64,000 nt of DNA, from positions 1 through 64,000 of the forward strand of contig JBCBKP010000018.1 of the NCBI GenBank assembly GCA_038521625.1, written 5' to 3'. The notes beneath the pieces are model-generated. The model was given only the letters and a program-made list of their open reading frames with translations, did not search any database and was not told the DNA's origin. This DNA is from JBCBKP01 sp038521625. Lineage in GTDB: Bacteria > Planctomycetota > Phycisphaerae > Phycisphaerales > UBA1924. Shown here one piece after another: positions 16,943 through 26,390 of this stretch. How positions within the stretch are numbered: position 1 is the first letter of the stretch; each line of letters opens with the position of its first letter. Made by a program: the position numbers and the translations under genes.

Positions 16943-18844
16943 TCACCTCGCCGCGTCGGCCTCCAGCGCCGCCTGGTAGCGCTGCAGCACCGACGTCCGC
17001 GTAACCAGCGCGACGGGCTTGCCGAACGGCTGGCCGTCCGCGGGCGGGCTCGCCAGGCAGAGGGCGCTGACGTCGTGCTTGGCGAACTTGCGCATCACCG
17101 AGTCGAGCGTCTCGTCGACCGAGATCGTCGGGATCTCCGGGCGGACCAGCTCGGCGACCAGCAGCAGCGGGATCGCCTCGCGGTCGATCAGGGCGCTGCG
17201 GACGTCGGCGCCGCTCACCAGGCCGACGTAGACGCCGTCCTGGCTGGTGATCGCGAAGTCGGGCGCGATGTTCCGCGCGTGCAGCTCGACGACCTTGCTG
17301 AGCGGGTCCGACGGGTAGATGGGCTCGGCCGCGAGCGGCGTCCGCTTGACCTCCGAGACGGTCAGCGAGCGCAGCAGCGTCTGGTCGCGGGCGCGGCCGA
17401 CGAGCACGCCCAGCTTGCGGAGCCGGTGGGTGTAGATCGAGTCGGGCTCGGCGAGCTGCGCGAGCACCGTCGCGATGACGGCGCTGAGCATGATCGGCAG
17501 CACGACGCGGAAGTCCTGGGTCAGCTCGAAGAGGATCAGGATCGCCGTCAGCGGCGCGTGCGTGCTCGCCGCGACGACCGCCGCCATGCCGACCAGGGCG
17601 TAGCTGGCGGGCGTGGAGCCCGGCGGCAGCAGGCCGAGGCTCTGCAGCGTCACGCCGGAGACCGCCCCGGCCGCGGCGCCGAGGAAGAGGCTGGGCGCGA
17701 AGACGCCGCCCGATCCTCCCGAGGCGAGCGTGAGCGCCGTCGCGACGAGCTTGAGCAAGACCACGAGCGCGAGCAGCTCGAGCTCGCCGGCGATGCCGAC
17801 GGCGCCGGAGAACGTGAGCAGGCCCGACGAACTCTCGGCGAAGCCGTAGCTCTCGGTATCGATCACCTCGCGGATGAAGGCGTAGCCGCCGCCGTAGAAG
17901 GGCGGGAGCTCCCCGCCCTCGACGCCGAGGTTCTGGACGAGAAGGACGAAGCCGACGCCGAGGGCCCCGAGCCCGAGCGCGCCGGTGACGGGCTTGAGCA
18001 GCGGGTGGATGTTCCACTTGTCGTAGAGCGACTCGGCGCGGTGCAGGGTGCGGTTGAAGGCGATCGCGACGAGCCCGCAGACCAGCCCGAGCACGATGTA
18101 GCTGGGCAGCTCGGCGATCTGGAAGCCGAGGCCTCGGAGCAGCTCGCCGGTCGCGAAGATCGCCTCGGAATCGCTGAGCATCGCCTGGGTCGTGACCTGG
18201 CTGAAGACCGATGCGACGACGATCGGCGTGAAGATCTTCACCGAGAAATCACGGAGCAGGATCTCGAGCACAAAGAAGACGCCGGCGATCGGCGCGTTGA
18301 AGATCGAGCTGATCCCGGCGGCGGCGCCGCAGCCCACGAGCGTCCGGACGCCCTGCTCGTTGAGGCGGAGGGCCTTGCCGAGCTGGGAGCCGGCGGTCGA
18401 GCCGATCTGGACGATCGGCCCCTCGGTCCCGGCCGAGCCGCCCGAGCCGACGGTCAGGATCGAGGCGATGGTCTTGACGACGCCGATGCGTGCGGGGATT
18501 CGGCCGCCGCGTTTGATCAGCGCGAGCAGGACCTGGGGCACGCCGTGGCCCTTGGCCTCGCTGGCGAAGAAGTGGACGAGCAGGCCGGTGAGGAACATGC
18601 CGATCACGGGCGTGATGACGAGCCAGGCGAGGCCGCCGCCGGGCAGGGGGAGCAGCTCGCCGAGCTGGAGCCGCTCGACGAGGCCCTCGAGCAGGTGCAG
18701 CACCTCGGCGAATCCGACGGCGCCGGCGCCGGTCAGGGTGCCGACGAGGGCCCCGATCCCGATGAGGTACCAGTCCGCGGCGAACCCGAGCCGCTTGGAG
18801 AGCAGCGACAGCGCGTTCGAGGGCGTGCCGGGTGAGTAAGCCAT
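16943..18844 (-). CDS. ClC-family chloride channel/antiporter with CBS domains
   Basis: 633 residues, about ten to twelve membrane helices. Selectivity-filter segments visible: GSGGSAGTEGPIVQIGSTAG around residue 135 (the gating Glu of the GxEGP motif is kept; Thr replaces the usual Arg/Lys) and GGSGGVFAPSLFLGAAAG. The C-terminal about 140 residues form a pair of CBS domains (EPIYPSDPLSKVVELHARN and VDETLDSVMRKFAKHDVSAL), which usually sense adenine nucleotides. Catalyses Cl- flux or Cl-/H+ exchange across the cytoplasmic membrane. Confidence 0.93.
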   Translation of the reverse strand: MAYSPGTPSNALSLLSKRLGFAADWYLIGIGALVGTLTGAGAVGFAEVLHLLEGLVERLQLGELLPLPGGGLAWLVITPVIGMFLTGLLVHFFASEAKGHGVPQVLLALIKRGGRIPARIGVVKTIASILTVGSGGSAGTEGPIVQIGSTAGSQLGKALRLNEQGVRTLVGCGAAAGISSIFNAPIAGVFFVLEILLRDFSVKIFTPIVVASVFSQVTTQAMLSDSEAIFATGELLRGLGFQIAELPSYIVLGLVCGLVAIAFNRTLHRAESLYDKWNIHPLLKPVTGALGLGALGVGFVLLVQNLGVEGGELPPFYGGGYAFIREVIDTESYGFAESSSGLLTFSGAVGIAGELELLALVVLLKLVATALTLASGGSGGVFAPSLFLGAAAGAVSGVTLQSLGLLPPGSTPASYALVGMAAVVAASTHAPLTAILILFELTQDFRVVLPIMLSAVIATVLAQLAEPDSIYTHRLRKLGVLVGRARDQTLLRSLTVSEVKRTPLAAEPIYPSDPLSKVVELHARNIAPDFAITSQDGVYVGLVSGADVRSALIDREAIPLLLVAELVRPEIPTISVDETLDSVMRKFAKHDVSALCLASPPADGQPFGKPVALVTRTSVLQRYQAALEADAAR

Positions 18845-18896
18845 GCCGCGCCGTCATGTATAGCCGACGGGGCGGGCGACCGAGGCTGGGCCGGCC

Positions 18897-21683
18897 TTAG
18901 GCGACCGATTCGAGAGCGGGCGCCGGGGAGGCCGGCGGGGGGACCTCGCGGGGGTCATCCTGCAGGAGGAGCTCGTCGACGGTCGGGGCGGTCTTCAGCG
19001 GCTTGCCCTTCGCGTCGGTGAGGGCCCGACCGTCGAGGGTCTCGATCACCGGGATGGGGTTGGCGGCGAGGTTGGCGCGCAGCTCGTCCTCGAGCTTCTT
19101 TCGCTTGGCCTCGTCGAGCTCGGACCACTTTCCGCGGCCGCGGCATTTGGGGAACCGCGAGCAGCCGAGCCAGGGACCCCGGACGCCGTCGCGCAGGTTC
19201 AGGGGCGACTCGCAGATCGGGCAGGGGAGGTCGGTCAGGACCGGCGGCGGCGAGGGCGCCGTCACGAAGCCCTTCTTGTCGATGTTGAGGATCATGCCGA
19301 CGTCCTGGGCCTCGCCCTCCTCGAGCAGCGTCGTCAGGAACGGGCCGAAGCGGCCGGAGCGGCGGACCATCGGGCGCGCGGTCTTGGGGCAGCGGACGTT
19401 GACGAACTCGGCGAGGCGCGGGCGGCCCTCGCGGTCGCAGGGGCAGGCGTAGTCGCAGGCCGGGTAGGTCGAGCAGCTGAGGAAGCGACCGTTCTTGCCG
19501 AATCGGTAGACGAGCGAGGAACCGCACTTCTGGCAGCGGTACTCCTCGGGGGCCGGGCGGACCTCCGCCTTGGCGTGGGCGAGCTCCTCCTCGGCCTTGG
19601 CGAGCGAGGATCTGAACGGGCCGTAGAACCGCTCGAGCATCTCGATCCAGTCGAGGTTGTCCGATTCGATGCGGTCGAGCTGGCTCTCCATCTCGCGGGT
19701 GTAGCCGACGTCGAGCAGGTCGGGGAAGGCCTCGACGAGCTTGTCGGTGACGACCTCGCCGAGGTCGGTCGCGTAGAACGCGCGCCCGATCTGCTCGACG
19801 TACTTGCGGTCCTGGATGACCTGGATGATCGAGGCGTAGGTCGACGGCCTGCCGATGCCCTCGCTCTCGAGGGTCTTGATCAGGCTCGCCTCGCTGTACC
19901 TGGACGGCGGGCTGGTGAACTTCTGGATCGGCCGCAGGTCGAATGGGTTGAGCGTGCGGTCCTCGGTGATCGCGTCGGGCAGGACGAGCTCGTCGCCCGA
20001 AAGCGGGACGCCGGCGACCTTGTAGAACCCGTCGAACGCCAGCTTGCGTCCGGTCGCGCGGAACGTGCAGGGCGCGGCGGGGTCGCGTCCGCCCTCGAGC
20101 AGCACGACGGTCGAGTCCCACTGCGCCGGGACCATCTGGCAGGCGATGAACCGCTCCCAGATGAGCCGGTAAAGCTTGAGCTGATCGCCGGTGAGGACGC
20201 GGCTCAGGCCGTCGGGCGTTCGCGCGGCCTCGGTCGGGCGAATCGCCTCGTGCGCCTCTTGGGCGTCCTTGTTCGAGCTGCGGTAGACATTGGGCTTCTC
20301 GGGCAGGTACCGGTCGCCGTAGCTGCGCTGGATGTGGTCGCGCGCCATGCCGATCGCCTCGCCGGTCAGGTTGGTCGAGTCGGTCCGCATATAGGTGATC
20401 AGGCCGACCGGCCCCTCGCCCGGCACGTTGACACCCTCGTAGAGGGCCTGCGCCGCGCGCATCGTCCGCTGGGCGCCGAAGCCGAGCCGGCTGCTCGCCG
20501 CCTGCTGCAGCGTGCTTGTGATGAACGGCGGCGGCGGGCGGCTGGTGGTGCGTTTGGTCTCGACGGAGGTGATCCGGTACTCGACCGACGGGTCGGCCTC
20601 GCCGGAGACCGTGCGCACGAAGCGTGCCGGGCCCTTGCCGCGGTCGTCCTCGGTCGTCGCGATCTCGATCTGGTTGAGTCCGGCGGCCTCGGCCACCGAG
20701 CGCACGCGGGCGGTGAGGTCCTCGGGCGCGTCGGTCGCCGTCTGCCCGATCTCGAGCTTCTCGCCGCCGACCTCGACCAGCTCGGCCCGGACGGCGCCGC
20801 GCTCGCCCAGGAAGGCGTTCTGCATCTTGACCGTCGGCCCGTTGCCCTTGTCGTCGCGGCGCGCCATCAGCTCGCGCCACTCGGGTCCGAACTTCGCGGC
20901 CGAGGCCTCGTCGAGCGCGAAGCAGCCGGTGATCTGCCAAGACTCGTCGGGGACGAAGGCCCGGATCTCCCGCTCGCGCTCGACGACGAGGCGGACCGCG
21001 ACCGATTGGACGCGCCCGGCGCTCAGGCCCCGCGCGACCTTCTTCCAGAGCAGCGGGCTGACCTGGTAGCCGACGATGCGGTCGAGGATGCGCCGCGCCT
21101 GCTGCGCGTTGACGCGGTCCTCGTCGATCGCGTGCGGGTTGCCGAACGCCCGGGCGATCTCGGCCTTGGTGATCGCCGCGAAGACGACGCGCTTCGCCTC
21201 GGCCGAGGAGATGCCGATCTCCTGCGCCAGGTGCCAGGCGATGGCCTCGCCCTCGCGGTCGAGGTCGGTCGCGAACCAGACCCTTCCGCCGGTGGAGGTG
21301 GCGTCCTTGGCGGCGCGCTTGAGGTCCTTGAGGACCTGCTCCTTGCCCTTGAGCACCTCGTAGTCGGGCTTGAACTTCCGCTCGAGGTTGACGCCGGGGA
21401 CCGGGCTCTTCACGCCCTTGGGGTTCTTGCTCGGCAGGTCGCGCACGTGACCGATCGAGGCGAGCACGACGTAGTCGTCGCCGAGGTACTTGTTGATCGT
21501 CTTCGCCTTGCTGGGCGACTCGACGATCACCAGGTCGCGCCCCTTGGCGTCCCCGGCGCGGTACGACTGCTTCGACCGCCCGCCACCGGCACTCCGCCCG
21601 GCGACCTTCTTGGTGGCCTTCTTTGCCGTCTTCTTGGCCGTCTTCTTGTTGGGGGTCTTCTTCGCCATCGGCGCTCGCGTCAT
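18897..21683 (-). CDS. topA: DNA topoisomerase I (type IA)
   Basis: Up to 928 residues. Lys/Thr-rich basic N-terminus, toprim domain (DLVIVESPSKAKTINKYLG; TDLDREGEAIAWHL), active-site Tyr in GLITYMRTDSTNL, and two C-terminal Cys4 zinc fingers (CQKCGSSLVYRFGKNGRFLSC and CPICESPLNLRDG...GC). Relaxes negative supercoils. The start may be 21683 (MTRAPMAKK) or, as is more usual for the family, the internal ATG at 21668 (MAKKTPNKK); neither has a clean ribosome site. Divergent from lepB. Confidence 0.96.
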   Translation of the reverse strand: MTRAPMAKKTPNKKTAKKTAKKATKKVAGRSAGGGRSKQSYRAGDAKGRDLVIVESPSKAKTINKYLGDDYVVLASIGHVRDLPSKNPKGVKSPVPGVNLERKFKPDYEVLKGKEQVLKDLKRAAKDATSTGGRVWFATDLDREGEAIAWHLAQEIGISSAEAKRVVFAAITKAEIARAFGNPHAIDEDRVNAQQARRILDRIVGYQVSPLLWKKVARGLSAGRVQSVAVRLVVEREREIRAFVPDESWQITGCFALDEASAAKFGPEWRELMARRDDKGNGPTVKMQNAFLGERGAVRAELVEVGGEKLEIGQTATDAPEDLTARVRSVAEAAGLNQIEIATTEDDRGKGPARFVRTVSGEADPSVEYRITSVETKRTTSRPPPPFITSTLQQAASSRLGFGAQRTMRAAQALYEGVNVPGEGPVGLITYMRTDSTNLTGEAIGMARDHIQRSYGDRYLPEKPNVYRSSNKDAQEAHEAIRPTEAARTPDGLSRVLTGDQLKLYRLIWERFIACQMVPAQWDSTVVLLEGGRDPAAPCTFRATGRKLAFDGFYKVAGVPLSGDELVLPDAITEDRTLNPFDLRPIQKFTSPPSRYSEASLIKTLESEGIGRPSTYASIIQVIQDRKYVEQIGRAFYATDLGEVVTDKLVEAFPDLLDVGYTREMESQLDRIESDNLDWIEMLERFYGPFRSSLAKAEEELAHAKAEVRPAPEEYRCQKCGSSLVYRFGKNGRFLSCSTYPACDYACPCDREGRPRLAEFVNVRCPKTARPMVRRSGRFGPFLTTLLEEGEAQDVGMILNIDKKGFVTAPSPPPVLTDLPCPICESPLNLRDGVRGPWLGCSRFPKCRGRGKWSELDEAKRKKLEDELRANLAANPIPVIETLDGRALTDAKGKPLKTAPTVDELLLQDDPREVPPPASPAPALESVA

Positions 21684-21899
21684 CCCTGGGCCGCCCGCCG
21701 GCCGAGGGCATCATCTATACACGCCCCGGGCCGACCGGGGCGGGACCGTCTCTCGGAATACCGAACACACCCCTTCGGCCGGACGGGCTCGGCGGGTGCA
21801 GACAACCCACCGGCCGCGGCCGATGTTCCCGCACCCGATTCTGGCGGGTCGAGCCGGTCGGGTGCAGGACGGGCCGCCTGCCCCTACCGTGGCCGCGGT

Positions 21900-23480
21900 A
21901 TGGCCGACGCGACGAAAGACAAGCACAAGACCAGCAGCGCCTCGATCAAGGAGCTGCTGATCAGCCTGGTCATCTCGTTCACGATGGCGTTCATCTTCCG
22001 CGGGTTCGCGATCGAGGGCTTCGAGATCCCGACCGGCTCGATGGGCCCGACGCTGCTGGGCAAGCACGTGCTCGTGATCAACCCCGAGACCGGCTACCGC
22101 TGGGTCGTGGGCCCCAAGCCGACACAGCTCGGCGTCCCGCCGGCGCCGGTCCAGGAGAACGTGAGCGTCGCGGGGCCGATGAGCGGCGAGCGCATCGATC
22201 TGGCGCGCGAGCGGCTGCGGGGCGGCGACCGGCTCTTCGTGCTCAAGTACCTGCGCGGCCTCTACGACCCGGACCGCTGGGACGTGGTCGTGTTTCGGGC
22301 GCCGCACGCCAACTCGAACTACATCAAGCGGCTGATCGGCCTGCCGAACGAGCAGCTCGCGATCGTCGACGGCGACGTCTTCACGCACCCGCTCGGCGAG
22401 ATCCCCGCGGGCTGGGACGAGCCGAGCTGGTCGATCCAGCGCAAGCCCGAGATCGTGCAGCGGGCCGTCTGGCAGCCGATGTTCGACAGCTCGTTCACGC
22501 CGCCGAACCCGGCGAGGCGGTTCCGAGCTCCGTGGATCGGTGAGGGCTCGGGCTGGGAGGGCATCCGCGACGCGCGCGTGTACCGCTACACGCGGAGCGC
22601 CGCGACCTCGCTCGCCTGGGATCACGAGAACCGGCCGATCACGGACCGGACGTACTACAACGACTCCGGCCCGCCCGGCGGCGACCACTTCCCCGTCAGC
22701 GACGTCGCGACGAGCCTGGGCATCGAGCCGGAGGACGCGGGCGTCTCGGCGACGGTCGAGCTCGAGGCCCGGGGCATGACGTTCCGCGCGTCGATCGAGG
22801 ACTCGACGATCCGGCTGAGCCGCGTCATGGCCGGGACCGAGGTCGCGGTCGAGATCGAGTCGAGCGACTTCGATGGTCTCGAGCCGGGGCGCGTCACCAA
22901 CATCGAATTCTGGCACGCGGACCAGGCGCTCTGGCTGTTCATCGACGGGAAGCTCGTCGCGGGCGGACCGGAGGACGGCGCGTACGAGCTGAGCCCGGCC
23001 GAACGCGCCGCCGCGGCGACCGGGCGCGACTGGCGCACGGCGGCGGGGATCGACGGCCCCGCGACGAGCTCGGAGCTTTCGCGCCCGAGCACGTTCGTTC
23101 AGCCGCGGCTCCGCTGGCGGTTCGAGGGCGGCCCGTTCGCGCTGCACCGGGTCCGGCTCGACCGGGACCTGCACTACAAGTTCACGCTCCGCAGCGACCC
23201 GCCGGGTATCCGCGGCATGCACCCGACCACGCCCGCGATGCTCGACGGCGACCATTTCTACTTCGCGGGCGACAACAGCCCGAACTCGCTGGATGCGCGG
23301 ATGTGGGACTACACGCACCCCTGGATCGCCAGGAGCATCGAGGGCGGCGAGCCGCAGCACGGGCTGACGCACCGCGACCTGGTGATCGGTCGCGCGTTCG
23401 TCGTGTACCTGCCCGCGCCGTCGCGGTCGGGCCTGCTGCCGTTCATGTTCGATTTCGGCCGCGTCCGCTGGGTGTGGTAG
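21900..23480 (+). CDS. lepB: Signal peptidase I with large inserted domain
   Basis: 526 residues, membrane-anchored S26 serine protease that removes Sec/Tat signal peptides. A membrane segment at about 18-40 is followed by the catalytic Ser47 in IPTGSMGPTL. Catalytic Lys143 lies in NYIKRLIGLPNEQ, and the conserved box GDNSPNSLDARMW is near residue 455. Most signal peptidases have 200-330 residues; here an insertion of about 200 residues (about 190-410) contains a jelly-roll-like stretch (TNIEFWHADQALWLFIDGK) reminiscent of LamG/concanavalin domains. Start ATG 21900. Confidence 0.92.
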   Translation: MADATKDKHKTSSASIKELLISLVISFTMAFIFRGFAIEGFEIPTGSMGPTLLGKHVLVINPETGYRWVVGPKPTQLGVPPAPVQENVSVAGPMSGERIDLARERLRGGDRLFVLKYLRGLYDPDRWDVVVFRAPHANSNYIKRLIGLPNEQLAIVDGDVFTHPLGEIPAGWDEPSWSIQRKPEIVQRAVWQPMFDSSFTPPNPARRFRAPWIGEGSGWEGIRDARVYRYTRSAATSLAWDHENRPITDRTYYNDSGPPGGDHFPVSDVATSLGIEPEDAGVSATVELEARGMTFRASIEDSTIRLSRVMAGTEVAVEIESSDFDGLEPGRVTNIEFWHADQALWLFIDGKLVAGGPEDGAYELSPAERAAAATGRDWRTAAGIDGPATSSELSRPSTFVQPRLRWRFEGGPFALHRVRLDRDLHYKFTLRSDPPGIRGMHPTTPAMLDGDHFYFAGDNSPNSLDARMWDYTHPWIARSIEGGEPQHGLTHRDLVIGRAFVVYLPAPSRSGLLPFMFDFGRVRWVW

Positions 23481-23487
23481 CGGCGGC

Positions 23488-23910
23488 TCAGACGCCCGTA
23501 TCGCGGGGACTCGGCCCGGACGGGGGCCCGGACGGGGGCTCTGGGAGCGGCGCGGTTAGCTCGACCGACTCGCCCCGGCGGACAAGCCCGCCCTCGTACC
23601 CGGCCTCCTGCAGCAGCTCGAGCAGCGTGTCGTCGTCGATCGTCGTGTATCGGCCCGCGCCGGAGGTCCGGACGATCTCGAACGACGGGCCCGCATCACC
23701 TTCCGGCGGGGCGCTCGTGGCCACGACGCCCGTGACGGGCGCCGGACGCTGCATGGTCGTCAGCAGCCCCACGCCCGCGGCCAGGACGACAATCGCGAGG
23801 CTCGCCCTCGCGGCGACCCGCCGGCGGCGACGCGCCCGGACAACGCCGCGCAGCTCGCCGAGCATGGCCTCGGCGCGGTCCCGGCCTTCGTCGCTCAGGT
23901 GCTCGTGCAT
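23488..23910 (-). CDS. Single-pass membrane protein coupled to ECF sigma factor (putative anti-sigma)
   Basis: 140 residues: a short cytoplasmic helix-rich N-terminus (MHEHLSDEGRDRAEAMLGELRGVV), a basic patch, one membrane helix (ASLAIVVLAAGVGLLTTM), and an outer part with DDTLLELLQEAGYEGGLVRRG and a Pro/Ser-rich end. Its ATG overlaps the TGA of the sigma factor gene (TGATG), implying translational coupling. Position and topology suggest an anti-sigma or sensory partner, but the N-terminus has no recognisable ZAS motif (no HxxxCxxC). Confidence 0.65.
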   Translation of the reverse strand: MHEHLSDEGRDRAEAMLGELRGVVRARRRRRVAARASLAIVVLAAGVGLLTTMQRPAPVTGVVATSAPPEGDAGPSFEIVRTSGAGRYTTIDDDTLLELLQEAGYEGGLVRRGESVELTAPLPEPPSGPPSGPSPRDTGV

Positions 23911-24518
23911 CAGTCGTTCTCCTCGGCCCGCTCGCGCAGGCGCTCGATGAGGCGGCGGAGCTTGCCCTTGACGGCGCCGGGGCTCACGCCCGACGCGGCG
24001 GCGATCGACGCCGCGGAACGGCCGCCGCCGAACCGCAGCATCAGGATCGAGCGCTCGGGTGGGCCGAGGCGTTCCAGCTCGGCGCGCAGCCACTCGATGC
24101 GCTCGTCTGTCTCGTGCAGCGCCGGCTCGCCCGTCCCGCTGCGCTGCTCGCGCACCGCGCGCCGCCGCTCGGAGCGGAAGCGGTCGAGCGCGCAGCGGTG
24201 GACCACGCGTCGCATCCACGCGGCCAGCTGCTCGCGCGAGGCCATCGGGCGCATGCGGCGCGCGGCGCGGAGCATGGACTCCTGCACGACGTCGAGGCAG
24301 AACGCCTCGTCCCTCCTGGTCAGGGCGCGGGCCATCTCGAAGCACTCCTCGAACCAGTCGCGGTAGAACGCCTCGAACGCGGCCTCGTCGCCGGCGGCGA
24401 TGCCGCGCGAGATCTCGCGGGCGCCCGGTGCGCGCGCGACGGCGGGGTGCGCGTCGGTGCGCACCCCGGTCGCGGTCGGTGGTGGTGATGGTCCTGCGAT
24501 GGCCAGTCTCGGGTGCAC
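23910..24518 (-). CDS. ECF-type RNA polymerase sigma factor
   Basis: 202 residues. Region 2 is FEAFYRDWFEECFEMARALTRRDEAFCLDVVQESMLRAARRM. Region 4 is ERLGPPERSILMLRFGGGRSAASIAAASGVSPGAVKGKLRRLIERLRE, with a helix-turn-helix. It directs transcription of an unidentified regulon. The 30 N-terminal residues are unlike the family, so the true start may be downstream. It lies 14 bases after the secretin-like gene and overlaps the membrane partner by one base. Confidence 0.88.
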   Translation of the reverse strand: MHPRLAIAGPSPPPTATGVRTDAHPAVARAPGAREISRGIAAGDEAAFEAFYRDWFEECFEMARALTRRDEAFCLDVVQESMLRAARRMRPMASREQLAAWMRRVVHRCALDRFRSERRRAVREQRSGTGEPALHETDERIEWLRAELERLGPPERSILMLRFGGGRSAASIAAASGVSPGAVKGKLRRLIERLRERAEEND

Positions 24519-24532
24519 GGGCTGCCTGCAAT

Positions 24533-25732
24533 CTACTCCCGCTGGCCGTCCGCGAGAAGCCCCGCGGCCCGGAGGACGCGGGCGATCGCGCGATGCCCCG
24601 CGTCGTCGGCGGTGATAGACATCTCGGCCGCGCGGTTGCCGCGGGGGTCCTCGACCACGAGCGACGGATCAACGTTCGGGCTGATCGAGGCGATCGCCGA
24701 GACGATCTCGAGGGCGCGTCGGCGGTCACGGTCGCCGACGCGGATGTTGTACGTGCGACGCGCTCGGTCGGCGGTCGGCGACGCCGACGCGACGTCCGAG
24801 CGGATCTCCGCGAGCTGGCGCCCCAGCAGACGGACCCGCTCCTGCGTCAGGTTCAGGGCCGCCTCCTCGCTCTGCAGACGGGCGCGGAGCTCGATCGTCG
24901 CCTCCGGCCGCGTCTGCCCCTCGTTCGCCTCGGCGCGGGCGAGGAGCTGGACGATCTGGTCCATCTCGATCAGGCTCTGCTGGCGCCGCGACTCGAGCTG
25001 CGCGAGTTCGAGCTCCAGATTCCTTACGGCGTTCGCCGTGTCCTCGTCGCGCCGACTGCGCGTCGTCACCGACTCGAACGCCGCGTCGAGCACCCGCTGG
25101 ATCGTGGCGATCTGGTTGTCGGTGCCGCGGACGATCAGCAGCGCGGTCTCGGGGTGGAACCGCATCTCCGGCTGCGAGCGGGCGTCGCCGAGTTCGAGCG
25201 CGGTGGTGATCGCCCCGACGACCGCGTCGATCTCGGCCTCGTCGGTGCTGAAATCGGCCATCGGGAAGACCCGCAGCGAGGCCGGTGCGCTCTGCCCCGC
25301 CACGATCGAGCCGAGCTGCTGGCTCGCCTCGTACTGCCCCTTGATCACGTAGACCGGGTTGCCGGCGGCGCCCGCCTTGACCTCGAAGTCCTGGTAGAGC
25401 GTGCCCCCATCGACGACGCGCCATCCGCCGCGGATCGGGATCGCGACGTCGATGGCGGTCGAGACGTCGACCTGGCGCAGCCGGATCGGCTCGACGGCGG
25501 CCTCTCGCGCCGCCTCGCCCGACCAGACGATGTTGAGGGGGAACGAGTCGGCCGCCTCGACCGCCTCGCGGATCTTCGCGATGTACGCCTCCATCGTGCC
25601 GCCCTCGAAGCGGACGTCGACGACCGGCTCGAACGCGGGCTGGGCGTGCGCCCTCGGCGCGGCGAGCGCGAGGGCCGCGATGACCAGGGCCGCCAGCGCG
25701 GCGAGGGGTGTTCTGACAGCGAGGTTCCTCAT
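24533..25732 (-). CDS. Exported secretin-N-domain-like protein with coiled coil
   Basis: 399 residues. Signal peptide ending APRAHAQ. An STN-like start (VVDVRFEGGTMEAYIAKIREAVEAADSFPLNIVWSG) is followed by a secretin N1-like unit (FHPETALLIVRGTDNQIATIQRVLDAAF). Then come a coiled coil (about 235-315, LELELAQLESRRQQSLIEMDQI) and another beta-alpha unit (YNIRVGDRDRRRALEIV). The pore-forming secretin barrel is missing. It leads the operon with the sigma factor and membrane partner. It may be a periplasmic sensor or a secretin accessory. Start ATG has CCCATGAGG context only. Confidence 0.65.
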   Translation of the reverse strand: MRNLAVRTPLAALAALVIAALALAAPRAHAQPAFEPVVDVRFEGGTMEAYIAKIREAVEAADSFPLNIVWSGEAAREAAVEPIRLRQVDVSTAIDVAIPIRGGWRVVDGGTLYQDFEVKAGAAGNPVYVIKGQYEASQQLGSIVAGQSAPASLRVFPMADFSTDEAEIDAVVGAITTALELGDARSQPEMRFHPETALLIVRGTDNQIATIQRVLDAAFESVTTRSRRDEDTANAVRNLELELAQLESRRQQSLIEMDQIVQLLARAEANEGQTRPEATIELRARLQSEEAALNLTQERVRLLGRQLAEIRSDVASASPTADRARRTYNIRVGDRDRRRALEIVSAIASISPNVDPSLVVEDPRGNRAAEMSITADDAGHRAIARVLRAAGLLADGQRE

Positions 25733-25757
25733 GGGATCGGTCTCCTTGTGGGCCCGC

Positions 25758-25792
25758 GGGTCCGGCTTCGGGATCCGGGCTCTGGGGCCCAG
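25758..25792. repeat. Heptanucleotide repeat tract upstream of the secretin-like gene
   Basis: Five 7-bp units in register: GGGTCCG, GCTTCGG, GATCCGG, GCTCTGG, GGCCCAG. Same style as the other heptamer tracts, probably in inverted orientation. Confidence 0.45.
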
Positions 25793-25857
25793 ACGCCGCA
25801 GGGCGGGCCCGGGTGCGCCGATCTGTGGGGATTCTGGCCGATCCTGAGCGACGGCCG

Positions 25858-26358
25858 ATGCGTATCTGCGGCGTGGCGGACGACGACACCCAACAGGGGG
25901 AGGAAAAGGCCCGGCTCGCGGGCTGGCTCGCGGACCACGACGAGCCGTGCCCGAACTGCGGCTACGGCCTCCGCGGCGTGCCCGAGCCCGTGTGCCCGGA
26001 GTGCAGCGCCCCGATCCGGCTGGGCGTCGTCGCCCCGCACATGCGTTTTGGGCCCTGGGCGGTCGCCATGCTCGGTCCGGCGCTGGCCCTCGGCTTCGAC
26101 GGTGTGATCGTGCTGCTGACGACCTGGCAGCTGATCGTCACCGGCGGCCTGCCGACCGAGGTCGAGCCGCTTTACTGGGGGCTCGTCGCGCTGGGGGGCC
26201 TCTGCCTGCTCGGCATCGCGCTGCTGATCTCCAGGCGCGCCCGATGGATGGCGCTGGACCCGGGCCGACAGTGGCGGATCGGCTGGTCGATCTTCGTCGG
26301 GGTCGGCGTGGTGCACGCCGCGTTCGGCTTCGGGTGGTTTGCGATATTCGTGCTGTGA
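25858..26358 (+). CDS. Zinc-ribbon membrane protein
   Basis: 166 residues. N-terminal zinc ribbon CPNCGYGLRGVPEPVCPECSAP (about 31-52), then three or four membrane helices (WAVAMLGPALALGFDGVIVLL, LYWGLVALGGLCLLGIALLI, IGWSIFVGVGVVHAAFGFGWF). ATG 25858 was chosen over a longer frame because the ribbon sits close to the N-terminus in relatives. Function unknown; the same ribbon occurs in three other proteins of this window. Confidence 0.72.
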   Translation: MRICGVADDDTQQGEEKARLAGWLADHDEPCPNCGYGLRGVPEPVCPECSAPIRLGVVAPHMRFGPWAVAMLGPALALGFDGVIVLLTTWQLIVTGGLPTEVEPLYWGLVALGGLCLLGIALLISRRARWMALDPGRQWRIGWSIFVGVGVVHAAFGFGWFAIFVL

Positions 26359-26390
26359 CTCTGGTCGCCGCCCTCCGGCGGTGAGACGCC

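Noticed and set aside
18955..21714. 919-codon minus frame overlapping topA
   Set aside because: Same strand, other frame. Composition is Arg/Ala/Gly/Pro only, while the topA frame carries all motifs.
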